A stretch of DNA of 64,000 nt, from assembly GCA_951394405.1 (NCBI GenBank), contig OX596336.1:1240001-1304000 (forward strand), written 5' to 3'. How positions within the stretch are numbered: the first letter of the stretch is position 1; each line of letters begins with the position of its first letter. The translations under genes and the position numbers were made by a program. Positions 44,821 through 56,693 of the stretch are shown piece after piece. The notes beneath the pieces were generated by a model that saw only the letters and a list, made by a program, of their open reading frames with translations, was not told the origin of the DNA and made no database searches. Source of the stretch: Coprinellus micaceus (Eukaryota > Basidiomycota > Agaricomycetes > Agaricales > Psathyrellaceae).

Positions 44821-45440
44821 CGAACGCAGCAGGCACGCCAACCCCCGATCCATCGCGCCTTCATTCCATTCATTCAGTCATTCACGACAAGACGCTGCGA
44901 TCTCCGCGACAAGGCTATATCGAACCGGATTTGACGCCCTTCATTTCTCGCCGACCGTCGTCAAAATGAAATTACGTCGCCCGCCCTCTAAGTCGGCATT
45001 CATTCCTCGACGCCCAACAAGCCGATATCCATTCCTCCCTCTCGAGATTAACGAACGAACCAACTCGATGCCCGCCCGCCCGTCCCTGCACGCTCACATC
45101 CATTCCTCACACCTGATCGACGTCAACATCGACACTTCCGACATTTCCGACACATCCACCATTCCAAGTCCTCGGGCAGAGCAAGCGATAACCGATGACC
45201 CGCGCTCAACGTACCCCGATCGACCTTGACACCAGTCACAAAGACCCCACCGGCGATCTTATCTCCCATCCATTAGGCACGACGATCTCCATCCTGCCCA
45301 TCCCGCCCCGGTCTCTCGATTCACAAGACACCCACCCACTACCCTCCATCCGCACATCCGTCACGCTCACCCCAAACGCAGCAGGCCCGACCCATCGCGC
45401 CTCCCTCCCCCCATCCATCCATTCTTTCATTCCTTCATTC
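44821..45440 (+). repeat. Degenerate direct duplication, non-coding
   Basis: 44821-44883 and 45373-45440 share a word order: AACGCAGCAGGC, a short spacer, CCATCGCGCCT, then CCATTCATTCA-like pyrimidine DNA. Similarity is partial and interrupted, so this looks like an old duplication. Confidence 0.5.
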
Positions 45441-46081
45441 ACAACGTCCAAAGCTCCGAGCTCGCAACAACCTCACCCAGTCACCTCACCTCTCCACTCT
45501 CCACCACCCCAAGTCGACATCCAACCCCCTCCCTCTCCCTCTCAAAAGACCACGACGCAACGACACCCATCCCTCGACATATACAGTATATCCATTCCGT
45601 GGAACCGATCGACGTCGACAACAACACCCCCACAATTCCGTCGGACCGAACACGTCGAAGGGATAGGTTTAGGAATGACGCCCGACGTTCATAACCCCCA
45701 TCCACCACCCTCATCTCAACCGGCGACACCCGTCCCAACTAGCCAACCCCTCCCGCCCCATCCACACGGACTCGGCCCCACCCCTCCTGCTACCTCTCGA
45801 GGCGCACGAGGGGGGACGGCCGATCCAACGGCCGACGTCTACGGGGCGTCACGGGCTTGCAGTTGGCACGGTGCGCGTGACGGCGTAGCGGTACATAACT
45901 CGACTTCCGATCTGGTCCTCCATCGAGTCGAGGTGCAGTAGCACTCCTTTCGACACGTCCACCACTCCAACTCAACTCCCCAAGATCAGACCGACGACGT
46001 CAATCGGATAAGTCAGGAATTAACGACGGACTCGACGTGCCCGCCCCCGTACAAAGTCGCAAAGACCCCACCGGCGATCTT
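45241..46081 (+). repeat. 20-base direct repeat pair in the gene-poor region
   Basis: AAGACCCCACCGGCGATCTT occurs exactly at 45241-45260 and 46062-46081, each preceded by a CAA-like word and followed by pyrimidine-rich DNA with a CGGTCTCTCGA word. Probably the core of a second old duplication. Confidence 0.7.
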
Positions 46082-48235
46082 CTCCATATCTCCCTGCCGC
46101 TTCGGTCTCTCGAAGTCCTCCCTCGAGCTCCAACGCCTGCTCTACGACTCAGATGAAGTCTACCAGCCAGCCAGCGGCACGCACCGCCCCTCACCCCACC
46201 CTACCCCATCGCACGGACTCGACTTTATCCCTCCTCCCACCTCTCCCCGAGGCGGATGTGATGTGTGGCCGATCCGGTGCAAGTCGGGGTGCGGGGTGGG
46301 TTCGGGGATGCGATCCCTGCGTTCCCGACTTCGGCTTGGGGGCTGCACCATCACCAACATACGTATACTCACTTTCCCCGCGTTGGATACGGTACGATCC
46401 CGTATACGTGCCGAACAAACCGACCGATAGGACGTCAACAACGACTTGGGCCCTCCCCCCGGGATTTTATCTTCAATCTTCAACCTCATACGTCACCTTG
46501 CCCCCCGTCTCTCGCGGCGATGGTATGACGAAGATCGGGGTGTCGAAAATTGCAGATGGTCCTGGGTGTAGCCCCCAGAACCCTTCATCGGTCGCTCGGT
46601 CTTAGCTTGGTGTCGCGACCTCTGCTTAACGACAGCTGACACCTGCTTCACCTCACCTCGCATCATGCTTCATTCCAACGATTCGCCACCTCGCACCAGC
46701 ACCCCCAATTAGAGGGCAGGAGGATCACACGTCCCACTCACTCGCTGAAAGCCGCATATTCAAGTGCGACGCGACCCACAGCTCTTTCTTTCGAACGTGA
46801 GGTCGGTGGCACGTTGATTCCGGTAATCTCCCAATAGTGGGATGTGTAAACGTCTACCTGCCCGGCCGACGCTCACGGCTCTGTCCCTAGCCTTACCTTA
46901 CTTTTAGCTTGGCACGCTGAACAGCCGAATCCCGCCCCGCCCCGCCTTCCCTGCCCCACTCTGACTCATAGGCTTCTTCACTCGCCCATCATCGACCTAC
47001 CCAACCAGTTTAGAGGTTTGGGTGGGTGTGGGGGATGGGAACCTGAGAGGATGTGAGTGGGATGTCACGGGTGGGTGTAGGGATAGGCCCCATTAGGTGT
47101 GGTACCTTCAGCCGCCTCCTTCGACGCTCATGGACCTCCCCCTCGATCGATTCAGAACCGTGACCAGAATACCAGGGTAGTCGGCATAGGGAGCAGCCGT
47201 GTACCCCCCCCCCCCACCTAACGGTCACGGCCCTCACATGTGTCTGTTTCGTGCGCCCGCTCTCCGTTGAGAGTCCGAGGGAGGTGGTACGACGCTGGAG
47301 GATTTGAATCATGAGGTGGGGGGAACAACAACCGCACCGGTAGCCCTGCCCTCGTCTCGAGCTTCTTGTGTTGATCCCTGAACGGTACGCGAAGGAGGGC
47401 CTGTGCACTGCGACGCCTGGGCGGCCCATAACCAGTCGACCGGTTAATGCGTTGACGCTGAACGCCGTCGACTTGTAAGAGCGCCCCTGTCATCGTAGTG
47501 CACACCGCACCTCCTCGCCTTCACCAACCCGAGTACTCTTCAAGCGCCTTCTATTTCCGAACAACTAAGTCTAGAGCCCATTGTGAATCCGACCCCGCCC
47601 TTACCAGATATCCCGAAGCCGCTCGTCATCTCCGCCTAGCTCTATTTGTAGAGCTATAGGTGGGGTGGGTGCGATCAGAGACAATGTGAGTTCCGGGCGG
47701 GTAGGCATGCACGATGGGGTTTTATTTGTCATGAACTGAAGATGAACTCGCTCTGCTTCTTGGATTACTGGCTTGGATTTTCCTCCTCTCTCTCTACCTC
47801 GCCTGCTTCGTCGTCGTCGTCTCTTGCCTGCTTTGTCGTCATCTCAGGTTGGTTACTTTTTTCTTGTCTCGCCGAGACCTCAGTTATTGTTGGTCCCCCC
47901 TCACCGTAATCCCGCCTGGTTTCCCAAGGGCCGGCTTTCCTCTCCTTGTTGCCTTCCTTTATTTGAGAAGGATGGGTCGAGGAGTAAGGAATCGACTTCT
48001 TGACAAGACGGGGCGGGAATGTGGGATCGTAATGCGGAGGTGGGGCCCTCTGGGACTTTGTGTTTATAGTGTCGTATCCAGGCCACATCTACGTATACAG
48101 TTGTAGTAAGTTCTACCCTCTTATTCAATGTCCAAACAGAATGCTCCCAGATATTCGGAATCTTCACAATGACTTTACCAAACGTAACTCGCACTGGATA
48201 AGCGCCCAAGATTATTGACGCGGCCACTGGGAGTG

Positions 48236-50035
48236 TCACATCAACGTCGAGGGCGGATTCCAACCCTTCGTCGTCTCGACCTCATACGCGCTCTCCATCG
48301 GCATCCTCGGATTATTCCCAAACTTTATAATCGACAACTCCCGCCATCTCCTCCCCCGCGCACCACCACCAACACGGACGACATCGCCGTGCGCAGTGGA
48401 ATAGTCAAACGCGTCCGCGACGGTCCCGGCCCCGCCGACGAACGGGTCCCCGAGCTCTGTGGCCATGCGGCGTTCGCGGTCGGCCCAGGAGCGGAGGTGC
48501 AGGAGCATGCGTGTGGAGAGGATGGCGTGGGCGTCGACTTCGGTTTGGACGAGGAGGAATTTGAGGCCGCCGTCCTGTGGGGTGCGATTCGGGTTAGTAG
48601 CATGGCAGGGGAAGAGGTGGATGGCGCTCACTGGTGCGCGGATGTTTACGACGATGTTGCCGATGGCCAAGACTATTGATCATAAGTGAGAAGGCATTTG
48701 GAAAGGGGGGAGCGACCCTTCGAGAAGTGTACGTACCTGATAAGATGACGAAGTAGAAGACGCCGTCGCGGTAGAAGATGGTGAGGAGGGTGCTGTTGAG
48801 ATCGCGGTGCTTGCGGAGTGCGAGGTACACCATGATGAACATGACGACTGGTAAGATGCCAAGTTATCACAGTGGTTCTTCAGCAGAGATTGGCTGTGCG
48901 TACTTAGGACACTGCCGAGGAGGAGGACGAAGACTGCGGAGAGTAAGATGCTTTGCGCTTCGGCGGGCATGCATACAACATTGTCGATGGGGAGCGGGAC
49001 AACTAGAGTTTCGTATCAATGGGCGTTAGTGTTTTCGCGAGAAATGTGCGTGGAAGATTTCATGCCGTACACTGTACAGTTGAGAGAAACTTGCCAAGGA
49101 GCCCCAACGTTGGTGCATGTATCGCCTGTGTGTGAATATGTATATCAGCGCTCGGGAAGGCAAATGGCTGGTTGTCTCGGAGAGAAGAAGTTGGAGACTT
49201 ACGATAAATTGGAATATCAGGTAGATGAGCATCTTCTTGTTCCGTCCTGAGAATGCGTACACTCGGATGAACAGGATTGCTACAAGGCAGAAGTACGGCA
49301 AGGTTACGATTAGGCGGAGCGCTGGATCTGATTTGGTGGGGCATACCTTCAGAGGCGATCATCACCGTGACCGACGATACTGTCGATTCAAGGTGCCATG
49401 AGCGAACAGGCGCCTCGGCCAGATGATCGCACATGGGGGACGTACTGCCGATTCGAAGGAAAGTAGATCGACACTCTTCCGGAGTGCGACCTCTTGGGAG
49501 GCCATCTAAGAGCACACAGTCGCTCGCCTTGTCAGCCCCGCTTTGAGAGGAGATGAACGCGCAAATGCTCACATATGGTGGACCAAATCCCATGAATTAA
49601 CACATAATAGTACCGCAGCGCAAAAAACAGCACTTTGGGGAAGCTGAGTGGGGTGGGCCACATTAAGCGCACCTTAAAACGTGTTCAGTCGGCCTTTGGT
49701 TCCACGAACGGGTCGAGCCAAGGAGCAGAGCGTACTTCATCTGGGAATGTGTGCAGAAAGTCGGCGATCTTGGTCGAGGATGGGAGTCAGAATCTGCGAT
49801 GGGATTTACGATGAAATGGAGTTGACTTACGACAAGCGTCCAGCTGCTTATGCCCTATCCTCCAGGTATGATGCACATTTCCGACGGGATTCGATGCGGA
49901 GATACGTACCAGGTACTAACGGAAGGTCAGCCCGTTCACGCTCGAAGGGAGGTAACAAATTCGGCGACCTACATTTGTTAGCATAGTGGCGGCGTACCCA
50001 TCTATGGTCAGCTTTACTGAATGCTCGTAGTCCAT
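48236..50035 (-). CDS. DUF6533-type seven-helix membrane protein (gene 2), intact
   Basis: Start at 50035 (MDYEHSVKLTIDGYAATMLT). A six-base micro-exon stands at 49910-49915, then GISSWTLV, IADFLHTFPDE, and the DUF6533 block VRLMWPTPLSFPKVLFFALR with RYYYVLIHG. Later exons give GLPRGRTPEECRSTFLRIG, SSVTVMIASE, ILFIRVYAFSGRNKKMLIYL, PLPIDNVVCMPAEAQSILLS and VMFIMVYLALRKHRDLNSTL, followed by a cytosolic tail of ~110 residues (LLVQTEVDAHAILSTRMLLH) ending in a TGA at 48236-48238. The exon plan matches gene 1 closely, with one additional intron in FPDE/VRLMW. DUF6533 proteins are fungal membrane proteins with receptor-like topology; ligand unknown. The gene diverges from BTB-8, as gene 1 does from BTB-7. 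Confidence 0.85.
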
Positions 50036-50926
50036 TGTCATCTCTTGGTCACATCCGGAGGTCGATTCACGCCGAAGGAATTGAACAGCGGCTCGTCGTC
50101 GTCAAAGGGTGGGCTGGTAAAACGAAGTATCGAGGGGTCGTTGTGAGCGAAATCCAGGGAAGCACACCAGAGTCTCACAGAGCTATATAGAAGCCCCATA
50201 TTGCCTAAGTATGTCACCCCCGTGCCTTCTCGAGGAGCAACATAGTAGCCACCGTTGATCGGGCCAAATGATCATCTCATGGACAAGGAACCCAAGACCA
50301 TCCTCAGAGCCTTGGAGTGATACGTTGAGATAACTCATCATGTCGCAGATAGATCGCGGAAGCGGGGAAGTTGAGGCGTCGCGTTTTAGAGCCATCTTCT
50401 GTATCCAGTGCCACTTCTCCCACACCCTGTCGATTCATGGTTCTTGACAGAATGTCTACCGGAGGGGTGAGTTCTTAATACGAGGATGGCAGTTATTGGG
50501 TGGGTACAACCGACGGAGAGCTTCATTCCTAGTTATCGCGCTTACGGTAGTCTGGGAATGTGCGCAGACTTCGAGAATCCGAAGTCAATGTTGCTCGGGT
50601 TTGAGGGCATGAGTTGACGATACTGACCCCACACTCGACATATGCTTTGATTCTCTAGGGCGCTCAAGACGTGAGTTTGCAGAAATGCTGACCGGTCTTC
50701 TTTGGATCTGAATATCCCGGATTAGCGGCCATGAGCGGCCTCGAGCGAGTTAGCGCCCAAAGTTAGGGGCTGTCGGCTTTTGCCGATTAGGCGACCAATT
50801 TCCTCGTTGCAGTTAATAGAAGCCAATGATTTGACTCGGGACCCTTTAAAGCCACGAGCGGCACTGCTCCCTCTTTGCCTCTCCCCCCGAGCCAGAGTAT
50901 CATTACAAGGCACTCCTCGGCGGTCT
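50036..50926. other. Divergent intergenic region DUF6533 gene 2 / BTB-8
   Basis: No gene is seen. A TTAGCGCCCAA word lies at 50750-50760, about 167 bases upstream of BTB-8, followed by a second GATTAGGCGACC word. Confidence 0.35.
50750..50760. promoter_or_regulatory. GCGCC-type upstream element
   Basis: TTAGCGCCCAA about 167 bases before the BTB-8 start; same word as upstream of MYND-A (10335-10346). Confidence 0.35.
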
Positions 50927-52121
50927 ATGTCGGATACAGAAGGGTTTACGATTGTCGAAGAGATGGCGGCGATTGCAGAGCCAGCTGCGGTTGAGAAGGA
51001 CGAGACGTACTACTGGGTGGACAACGTCAAGTTTTCGGTACGGGCAGTTCACTCTCCTCCGGGCCTGACCCTGACATGGCACCCTATGCACCAGGTCGAA
51101 GGTGTGCTTTTCCGTGTGTCGCCCTACCCGTTCGTCCTAGGTTCCAAGTCTTTTGTGGAGAAGTACGGCCTTCTCGCAGACAAGGATGAAGGTGGTCCTG
51201 AGAATATCGTGCAACTGGAAGGCGTTACCACCGCCCAGTTCAGGGTGTTTTTGAAATTCATGTTCCCAGTGTACGTACACTTCACCTCCGCAGGTGCGCT
51301 CGCGCGTTGAAGACATGATCCATGTCAGACACTTGACCTCGACTACGTCCACGTTCACCAAGGCGGAGTGGCTTACCATCCTCACGCTCTCTGTTCAGTG
51401 GCATTTCCACGAAGCTCGAAAGCTTGCTATTGAACACCTAGATTCCCTGCTCACCGACGTAGAGCTCATCCTGACCGGGCGTGCTGCCCATGTTCCACGC
51501 TGGGTCGTTCAGGGCTACAAGGCGCTTATCGACCGACCTCTCAACGAAACCATCACAGAGGAAGAAGCCGATGATATAGGGCATCGAGAGGTTAATCGTC
51601 TCTGGGCAATTCGGTGCCATCAGCTAGCCTTCATGCCTCCCAACCCCGGCTATATTGCCCGCGCAATATCTTCGAAGTTCTCTGAGGAATTAGTTCAGCT
51701 CGCTACTCAAGAGAAGGAATATCGAACCATAGCTGAGATAGACGAGGAGAGGCTTGAAGAAGAACGGAAGAAGCACGAGGAGGAAATAGAGCGGGAGCTA
51801 TGGGAACGAGATCTGGAAAGGGCGCGGATTGAAGAAGAGGAAGAGTTTCAAAGGTTAGAAGATGAAGAGGCACAGAGGCTTTGGCTCGAGGAGGAGGCAC
51901 GAAAGAGTCGGGAAGAGGCAGAATACCATGCTTCCGTACTAAGAGAAGCAAGGAGGGTTGCCGATGAAAAGGAACGAGATGCTACCGCCCATGAGAACGA
52001 AGGCCAAGGAGTTTGGGTACATGACATAAAAAGAAAAGGAAAAGAGGAGCCAGAACATGAAAGAGGAGATGGTGGAAAGCTGATGAAAGGGGCTAGAGTG
52101 GTTGGTGCGAGAGATGATTGA
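50927..52121 (+). CDS. BTB-family coiled-coil protein, 359 aa (BTB-8)
   Basis: Exons 50927-51037, 51095-51270 and 51329-52121. Exon lengths 111 and 176 equal those of BTB-5 and BTB-6, and the sequence is closest to them (KDETYYWVDNVKFS; EGVLFRVSPYPFVLGSKSF; FVEKYGLL; HLTSTTSTFTKAEWLTIL; WHFHEARKLAIEHLDS). The tail from residue ~215 is a Glu/Arg/Leu coiled coil ending in a basic, Gly-rich stretch (RGDGGKLMKGARVVGARDD). This is the first gene of the right-hand + strand array and diverges from DUF6533 gene 2. No catalytic residues; likely a dimerising scaffold. Confidence 0.87.
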
Positions 52122-52676
52122 GGTCGAGAAACAGAGGATCGAAAGCGAGAAGAAGGGTATGATTGTGCACCCGGGGCAATTTATGCGGTAGTAGGTTGCT
52201 AATCTTCCGTATACGCTTATCAGAGGATACAAACTCTCTGGACCCTACATATTCAAATTTCATGGTATTTGTGTCGAGAGTCGAGACCCACATCGTCGTT
52301 ATCCGAATAACTGATCGAGTTCGTCGCTAGTACAGGGTTGGTCCGATTATTTCTCACGTTCAGACTGCTTTCCTTCCACAACGACCATCTCACCTCGAAA
52401 CTCCTGGAAAGCTCAATCTCAAGATCTCAAGGACAATACACTTTACATAACATCCTCAGTCTACCCACTCACCTCGCGTAATGGCACCACACTTGTGTGT
52501 CCGACATCCTCTCACCTCCTCTCACCTCCTCTCACCTCCTCTCACTCATCTCGGCATGCCCCCCGTGACTGCCTCGTGCCAACAGCACCTCTATCCTGAG
52601 CGTCTAATTGGGTATTCCGCTCTTCGCTGGCAATTCTTCACACCGATTCACATCTCGAAAGCACAACCGCGCAGTA
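52122..52676. other. Intergenic BTB-8 / BTB-9, with a 10-base tandem repeat
   Basis: Holds a tandem CTCACCTCCT repeat (52509-52545), a CT-rich region that is typical of a fungal promoter, directly upstream of BTB-9. No gene is seen. Confidence 0.5.
52509..52545 (+). repeat. Tandem CTCACCTCCT repeat
   Basis: Over three exact 10-base units ~130 bases upstream of the BTB-9 start codon. Confidence 0.85.
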
Positions 52677-54353
52677 ATGACCGTCGGAACGAAGATTGGA
52701 TCGGAGGCGACTCGGAACGAACCTGACACGGCGTTGGCTGGACAGAGGGATGAATTGTACCACTGGGAGAATGCTTTGTTCCTTGTACGTGCCAGGTGTA
52801 ATCAATCTCTCTACGTACGAAATACTCACCCCTTGGTACCATTTTTCTTTATATCAGGTTGAAGGGTCCCTTTTCAAGGTTCCAAGATACCACTTTATCG
52901 TGGGATCGGAGTGGTTCGCGACCAAGTACCTTCGTGTCGCCGACCGAGCGCACCCCGACGATTGGTCGACAGTCTCCGGAGAGAGCGACTCTGAGCGCCC
53001 ATCCCATGATAAAGGCGCAGCGAATGGTGCTGTAGTTTTGGAGGACGTGACCGCATCGCAATTCCGCACCTTCCTCAAGCTCCTCTTCCCGATGTACGCA
53101 TTTCCGCAGTCCTTGCCCTGCCACCCGTCATATACTGATCATGGGGTAGACATTCCACGTCCACCACACTAACCCTCACGAAGCCAGAGTGGTTGACCAT
53201 CCTCTCCCTCTCCACCCGCTGGCATTTTCTCGAATTCAGGGGCCTTTCTATCCAGCACCTCCATCCCCAAATGATCGACCCCGTCGAGATGATTCAAGTG
53301 GGACGGGCGGAGTACGTCCCTCGGTGGGTTATAGCTGGCTACGCAGCGCTCGTGAACAAACCAGGTGCTATAAGCGAAGAGGAGAGCGGGGCAATTGGCG
53401 ACAGGACGGCAGTCCGATTGTACATCATTCGACACGAGTTGGGTGAAGGAGGGCAGGAAGAGCGAAACGCCGCCAGTGAACTCATCAGCTTCAAGTTTAG
53501 AGAAGAGTTTCTGACTCTCAAGGTGATGGAGGCTGAGAGGAGGACCCGCCTTGAAAAGGCAGAGGCTGAGAGGAGGACCCACCTTGAAAAGGCAGAGGCT
53601 GAGATGGTTGAGCGGATCAAACGGGAAGAAGAACAACGTATAGTCGAAGAGGATAATGAGAGGAAGAGGCTAGTGGATGAAGAAAGGCAAAGGGTAGAAG
53701 GTGAGGAAAGGAAGAGGTTTTTGGAAGAGGAGAGGCTGATCCACGATGTAGAGGAGCGAGTCAAACAGGAAGACATGCGTAGGAAGCAGCAGGAGGCCAA
53801 GCGTATGAAGAAGGCAGCCAAAAAGCGAAATAGGGGTGCTGTGGTCCCCGATGCTGGCGGGTTTGAGCCCGGGGAAGGTCTCTTAGGAGTGCCGGCACAA
53901 GTGGAGGATGAGGAGCTGGAGGATGCGGGGGGAGAGTCACTCGCAACTAGGCTCTCAGGGAACAAGGAAGCAAGCCAGGCCGGCAAGCTGACTGGAGAGG
54001 AGGAGGGGAAATGGCTAGCTGAAAGGAAGGGGCCAATTGAAGTAGAACTCGCATGCAATGGGCAGGAGGACGGGGTGAGGAGAGGTGAAGAGGTGAAACG
54101 GACAGCGGAGCTTCAAGCTGAAGAGGAAGTTAGGGAGATCGAGACCGAGGCTAAGAGAAGGGAGGAGGAAGAGAAGAGGAAGGACGAAGGGACTGCAGCC
54201 ACGGTGCCACAGAGCCCACCTATTCTACCTGTCATGCCCCAGCACGTTCCCCTCAATGCTCAACTCGGACGGCCCTCACCTTTGAACAAAAGCGACTCTG
54301 GAGCACAGGGACCTGCGATAGCGATCGGCAGCCTTTGGAAAGGGTGGTCATGA
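52677..54353 (+). CDS. BTB-family coiled-coil protein, 515 aa, with GSLWKGWS terminus (BTB-9)
   Basis: Exons 52677-52784, 52858-53093 and 53150-54353. The BTB core reads EGSLFKVPRYHFIVGSEWF with an extended Ser/Asp-rich insert, then FRTFLKLLFP. The linker HSTSTTLTLTKPEWLTILSL and block RWHFLEFRGLSIQHLH show that it is the right-hand counterpart of BTB-7. The tail is a Glu/Arg/Lys coiled coil that includes an exact-frame 33-base duplication (AERRTRLEKAE twice, 53532-53597), then an MKKAAKKRNRG basic patch. It ends with MPQHVPLNAQL ... GSLWKGWS. The same ending occurs in BTB-3, a member of a different subfamily. Confidence 0.87.
53532..53597 (+). repeat. 33-base tandem duplication inside BTB-9
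   Basis: Two copies of a 33-base unit differing at about one base encode AERRTRLEKAE / AERRTHLEKAE, one three-turn addition to the coiled coil. Frame is kept. Confidence 0.85.
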
Positions 54354-54741
54354 GCCCCTGCCGTCGTTTTGCTGCTAAAGTCTAAATCCGGTCCGGGGCG
54401 CACTACAGTCATGGTCTTTACAATGGCCTAATCCCTGTTTTAGTGAAATGAACGAATACAACCCCGAACCGCGTCGCGTCAAGGAGTGTTCAAATCTCGG
54501 GCACCCACAACCCACAATAGGCTGAATTCGAGTTAGAGCTACCATCAGTGAGCACGGGCCTCGAACAGTTGGACCTTCTCTGTCCGCCTCGTGTCTCATT
54601 TAGCCTTGTTTTCTAACTCAGATGGTTATATTACGATAAGGGGTGGCCCTCCTTCCACCCCACCCTACATCCCTTCACACCACCACCTTCCCCTTTTGCT
54701 GGTCTCCCGTAGTCAGACTGTACAGTTCTTCGTCGGTATCC
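54354..54741. other. Intergenic BTB-9 / BTB-10
   Basis: Contains a TTACGATAAGGGGTGG block close to the BTB-10 start that is repeated before BTB-11. No gene is seen. Confidence 0.4.
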
Positions 54742-56693
54742 ATGCCCAGCGCTATCAAGAACGGCGGTTTGGAGGCAACGAGGGTGGCTGCCAAGCAGAC
54801 CGCATTGAAGGATGAAGTCTACTACTGGCTCGATAACGCTCGTTTCCTGGTGGGTCCATCTGTCCCGCACACCGAATTAGCCGACGTGGTCTGAACGGGG
54901 TCAAGGTTCAAGGTGTTCTCTTCAGAGTACCTCGGCTCCCATTCATTCTGGGATCCAGATACTTTACAGAGAAGCATGGACTCCGCCACAACGGGGAGGA
55001 CGCTGAGCCGATCATTCACTTGCAGTCCGTCACGGCAGCCCATTTTCGAGTCTTCCTCAAGTTTTTGTTCCCTATGTACGTCCCGTTCTCAGAAGGTACG
55101 GAAGTGCCAGATTCATACATCCATCGTAGGCCCTCCAATAAGCCAATCGAATCGATCTTCACCAAGTTGGAATGGATCACGATCCTACACCTCTGCACCG
55201 TGTGGCACTTCCCCGAGTTCCGCAAGCTCGCTATCCAGAACCTGGATGGTAAACTTACAGAAGTCGAGCTAATCCACGTCGGTCGGGCGCTTTTTGTCCC
55301 AGTATTTGTCCTGGAGGGGTACAGGGCGATCGTCGATAGGCCGAAGGCAGAAATCATCACGAAGGAGGAGGCTGCGGCTATTGGGCACGAGTCAGTGAAC
55401 AAGTTGTGGGTTATCAGATATCAGCTCCATATCGCGGGCCTCGACACTCCTGATGCGGGAGCAGTGGATCGTGAGTTGCGTGACAGCTTCTCTGAAGAGT
55501 TGGCGGAGCTGTGGAGATATGAAGAAGACAGTCCAACGGCTGAGGAGGGGGAAGAATCGGCAGGAGTTGCCCAGGAAGAGAGCGAGAAGGTTCTGGATGT
55601 GCTTGGGGCGGCTGATCTTCCGAATGCACGGGCTGAAGAAAAGGCTAGGGACGATGACGCGAGTCCTCCCAGTGCAACGGTTGCTGTGCAAGGGGCTGGC
55701 GTCCCGGATCCGCCTGAGGGTCCAGGGCAGTGGAGAACGAACAGTGAAGTTCCCAAAACGGACCCGGAGACTGCCTCGCTCGCAAAAGCTCTCGAGAATC
55801 TCCAAGAGGAGGAGCGAAAAATCGCCAAGCAGCTTCAGGAGATCAAACGGAGGAAGTTGACCCTGAAGGCTATGGATGAGATCGAAGCTGTGAGCAAAAT
55901 GAGGGACGAAAGGCTTGACAGGGAGTTGAGAGTCATTGAAGAGATAAGATTGGACGAGGGGGAACTGGTGGAGGCCCTCAAAGAAGCCGTCGATGATTGG
56001 TTTGCAACCAGCCTCAGCGTTCAGCTCGAAAATCTGAGAAAAAGGCGCGCAGAGCTGGAACAGCAACACGACAAAAACAAAGGAAAGGAAACCGGCCAAT
56101 TCACCCGATGGAAAAAGGAGGGGAAAAGGGGCAAAGAAAAGGAGTTGGCCGAGCTGAGCGCAAAGCTGCTTGAATGCCAGAGGGAGCAGCGGGAGGTAGA
56201 GGAGCGGTTGAGAAAGGTTGACCAGCTTGGTGAAGATAGTACTGTGGATACTAATCGCAGGAGGGTGGAGGGAGCGGCACATGTCGGAGGACTCGGAGCC
56301 AGTGCAGAATCCAGGAAAGGGGTCGATGGGCGAGTCGGGCCTCACGCTAGTCACGAAGTGGGGGCCCAGAACGACGACCAGAGGTCAGAAAGGCTGAGGA
56401 TACTCGAAGAGGAGAAAAGGCGCGTACAACAGACGAAACAGACGCAGCTGGAGCGGGAAGCAAAATTGAAGACACAGCAGACGCGGTCCTCTCGAAAGTT
56501 GGCAATGGCCGAACGTCTTCTCAAGCAGCCAGGGTCTAGCTTGCCCAAGACGATCCAAAAGGCGGAGAGAAAGAAGGTGGCTTCCACGAAGAAGCTTCAA
56601 ACTATTCGAACGGAGCTCGAGGAGGTCAGCCAACTGTTAGAAATGGTCCGAGGAGAGCAGGAGAGGTTGGAAAACGAGAAACGTCTGCTTTGA
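54742..56693 (+). CDS. BTB-family coiled-coil protein, 613 aa (BTB-10)
   Basis: Exons 54742-54849, 54906-55075 and 55130-56693. The core reads DEVYYWLDNARFL, then QGVLFRVPRLPFILGSRYF and FRVFLKFLFPM. The linker is short (PSNKPIESIFTKLEW), followed by WHFPEFRKLAIQNLDGKL. After ~80 residues of acidic, Ser/Pro-rich spacer, two coiled-coil blocks follow: LAKALENLQEEERKIAKQL... and a later ERLRILEEEKRRVQQTKQTQ..., with a Lys-rich RWKKEGKRGKEKE patch between them. It ends EQERLENEKRLL. BTB-11 is a tandem copy with the same exon lengths, which confirms the model. Probably a scaffold or filament-forming protein; partners unknown. Confidence 0.88.

Larger units (their letters stand above)
41340..48235. 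other. Long gene-poor region with strand-composition switch and degenerate duplications
   Basis: Almost 7 kb without a supportable gene. From 41.3 to ~43.9 kb the + strand is purine/G-rich; from ~44.0 to ~46.7 kb it is C/pyrimidine-rich. The long frames here (for example 41544-42734 on -, 45195-45941 on +) are by-products of this bias, full of Pro, Thr, Ser and His, and share no family features. Microsatellites include TTCG repeats (41781-41803) and GGT repeats (42410-42436). Non-coding duplications are listed separately. A poly-C run stands at ~47207-47216. Confidence 0.5.

Noticed and set aside
44681..45941. Two + strand frames (182 and 248 codons) rich in Pro, His and Ser
   Set aside because: They overlap non-coding duplications, have no splice partners and follow the pyrimidine bias of the strand.
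47010..47505. - strand frames of 95-139 codons near a poly-C run
   Set aside because: Overlapping frames without splice sites or family features.
55392..56354. 320-codon - strand frame
   Set aside because: Antisense shadow of BTB-10 coiled coil.
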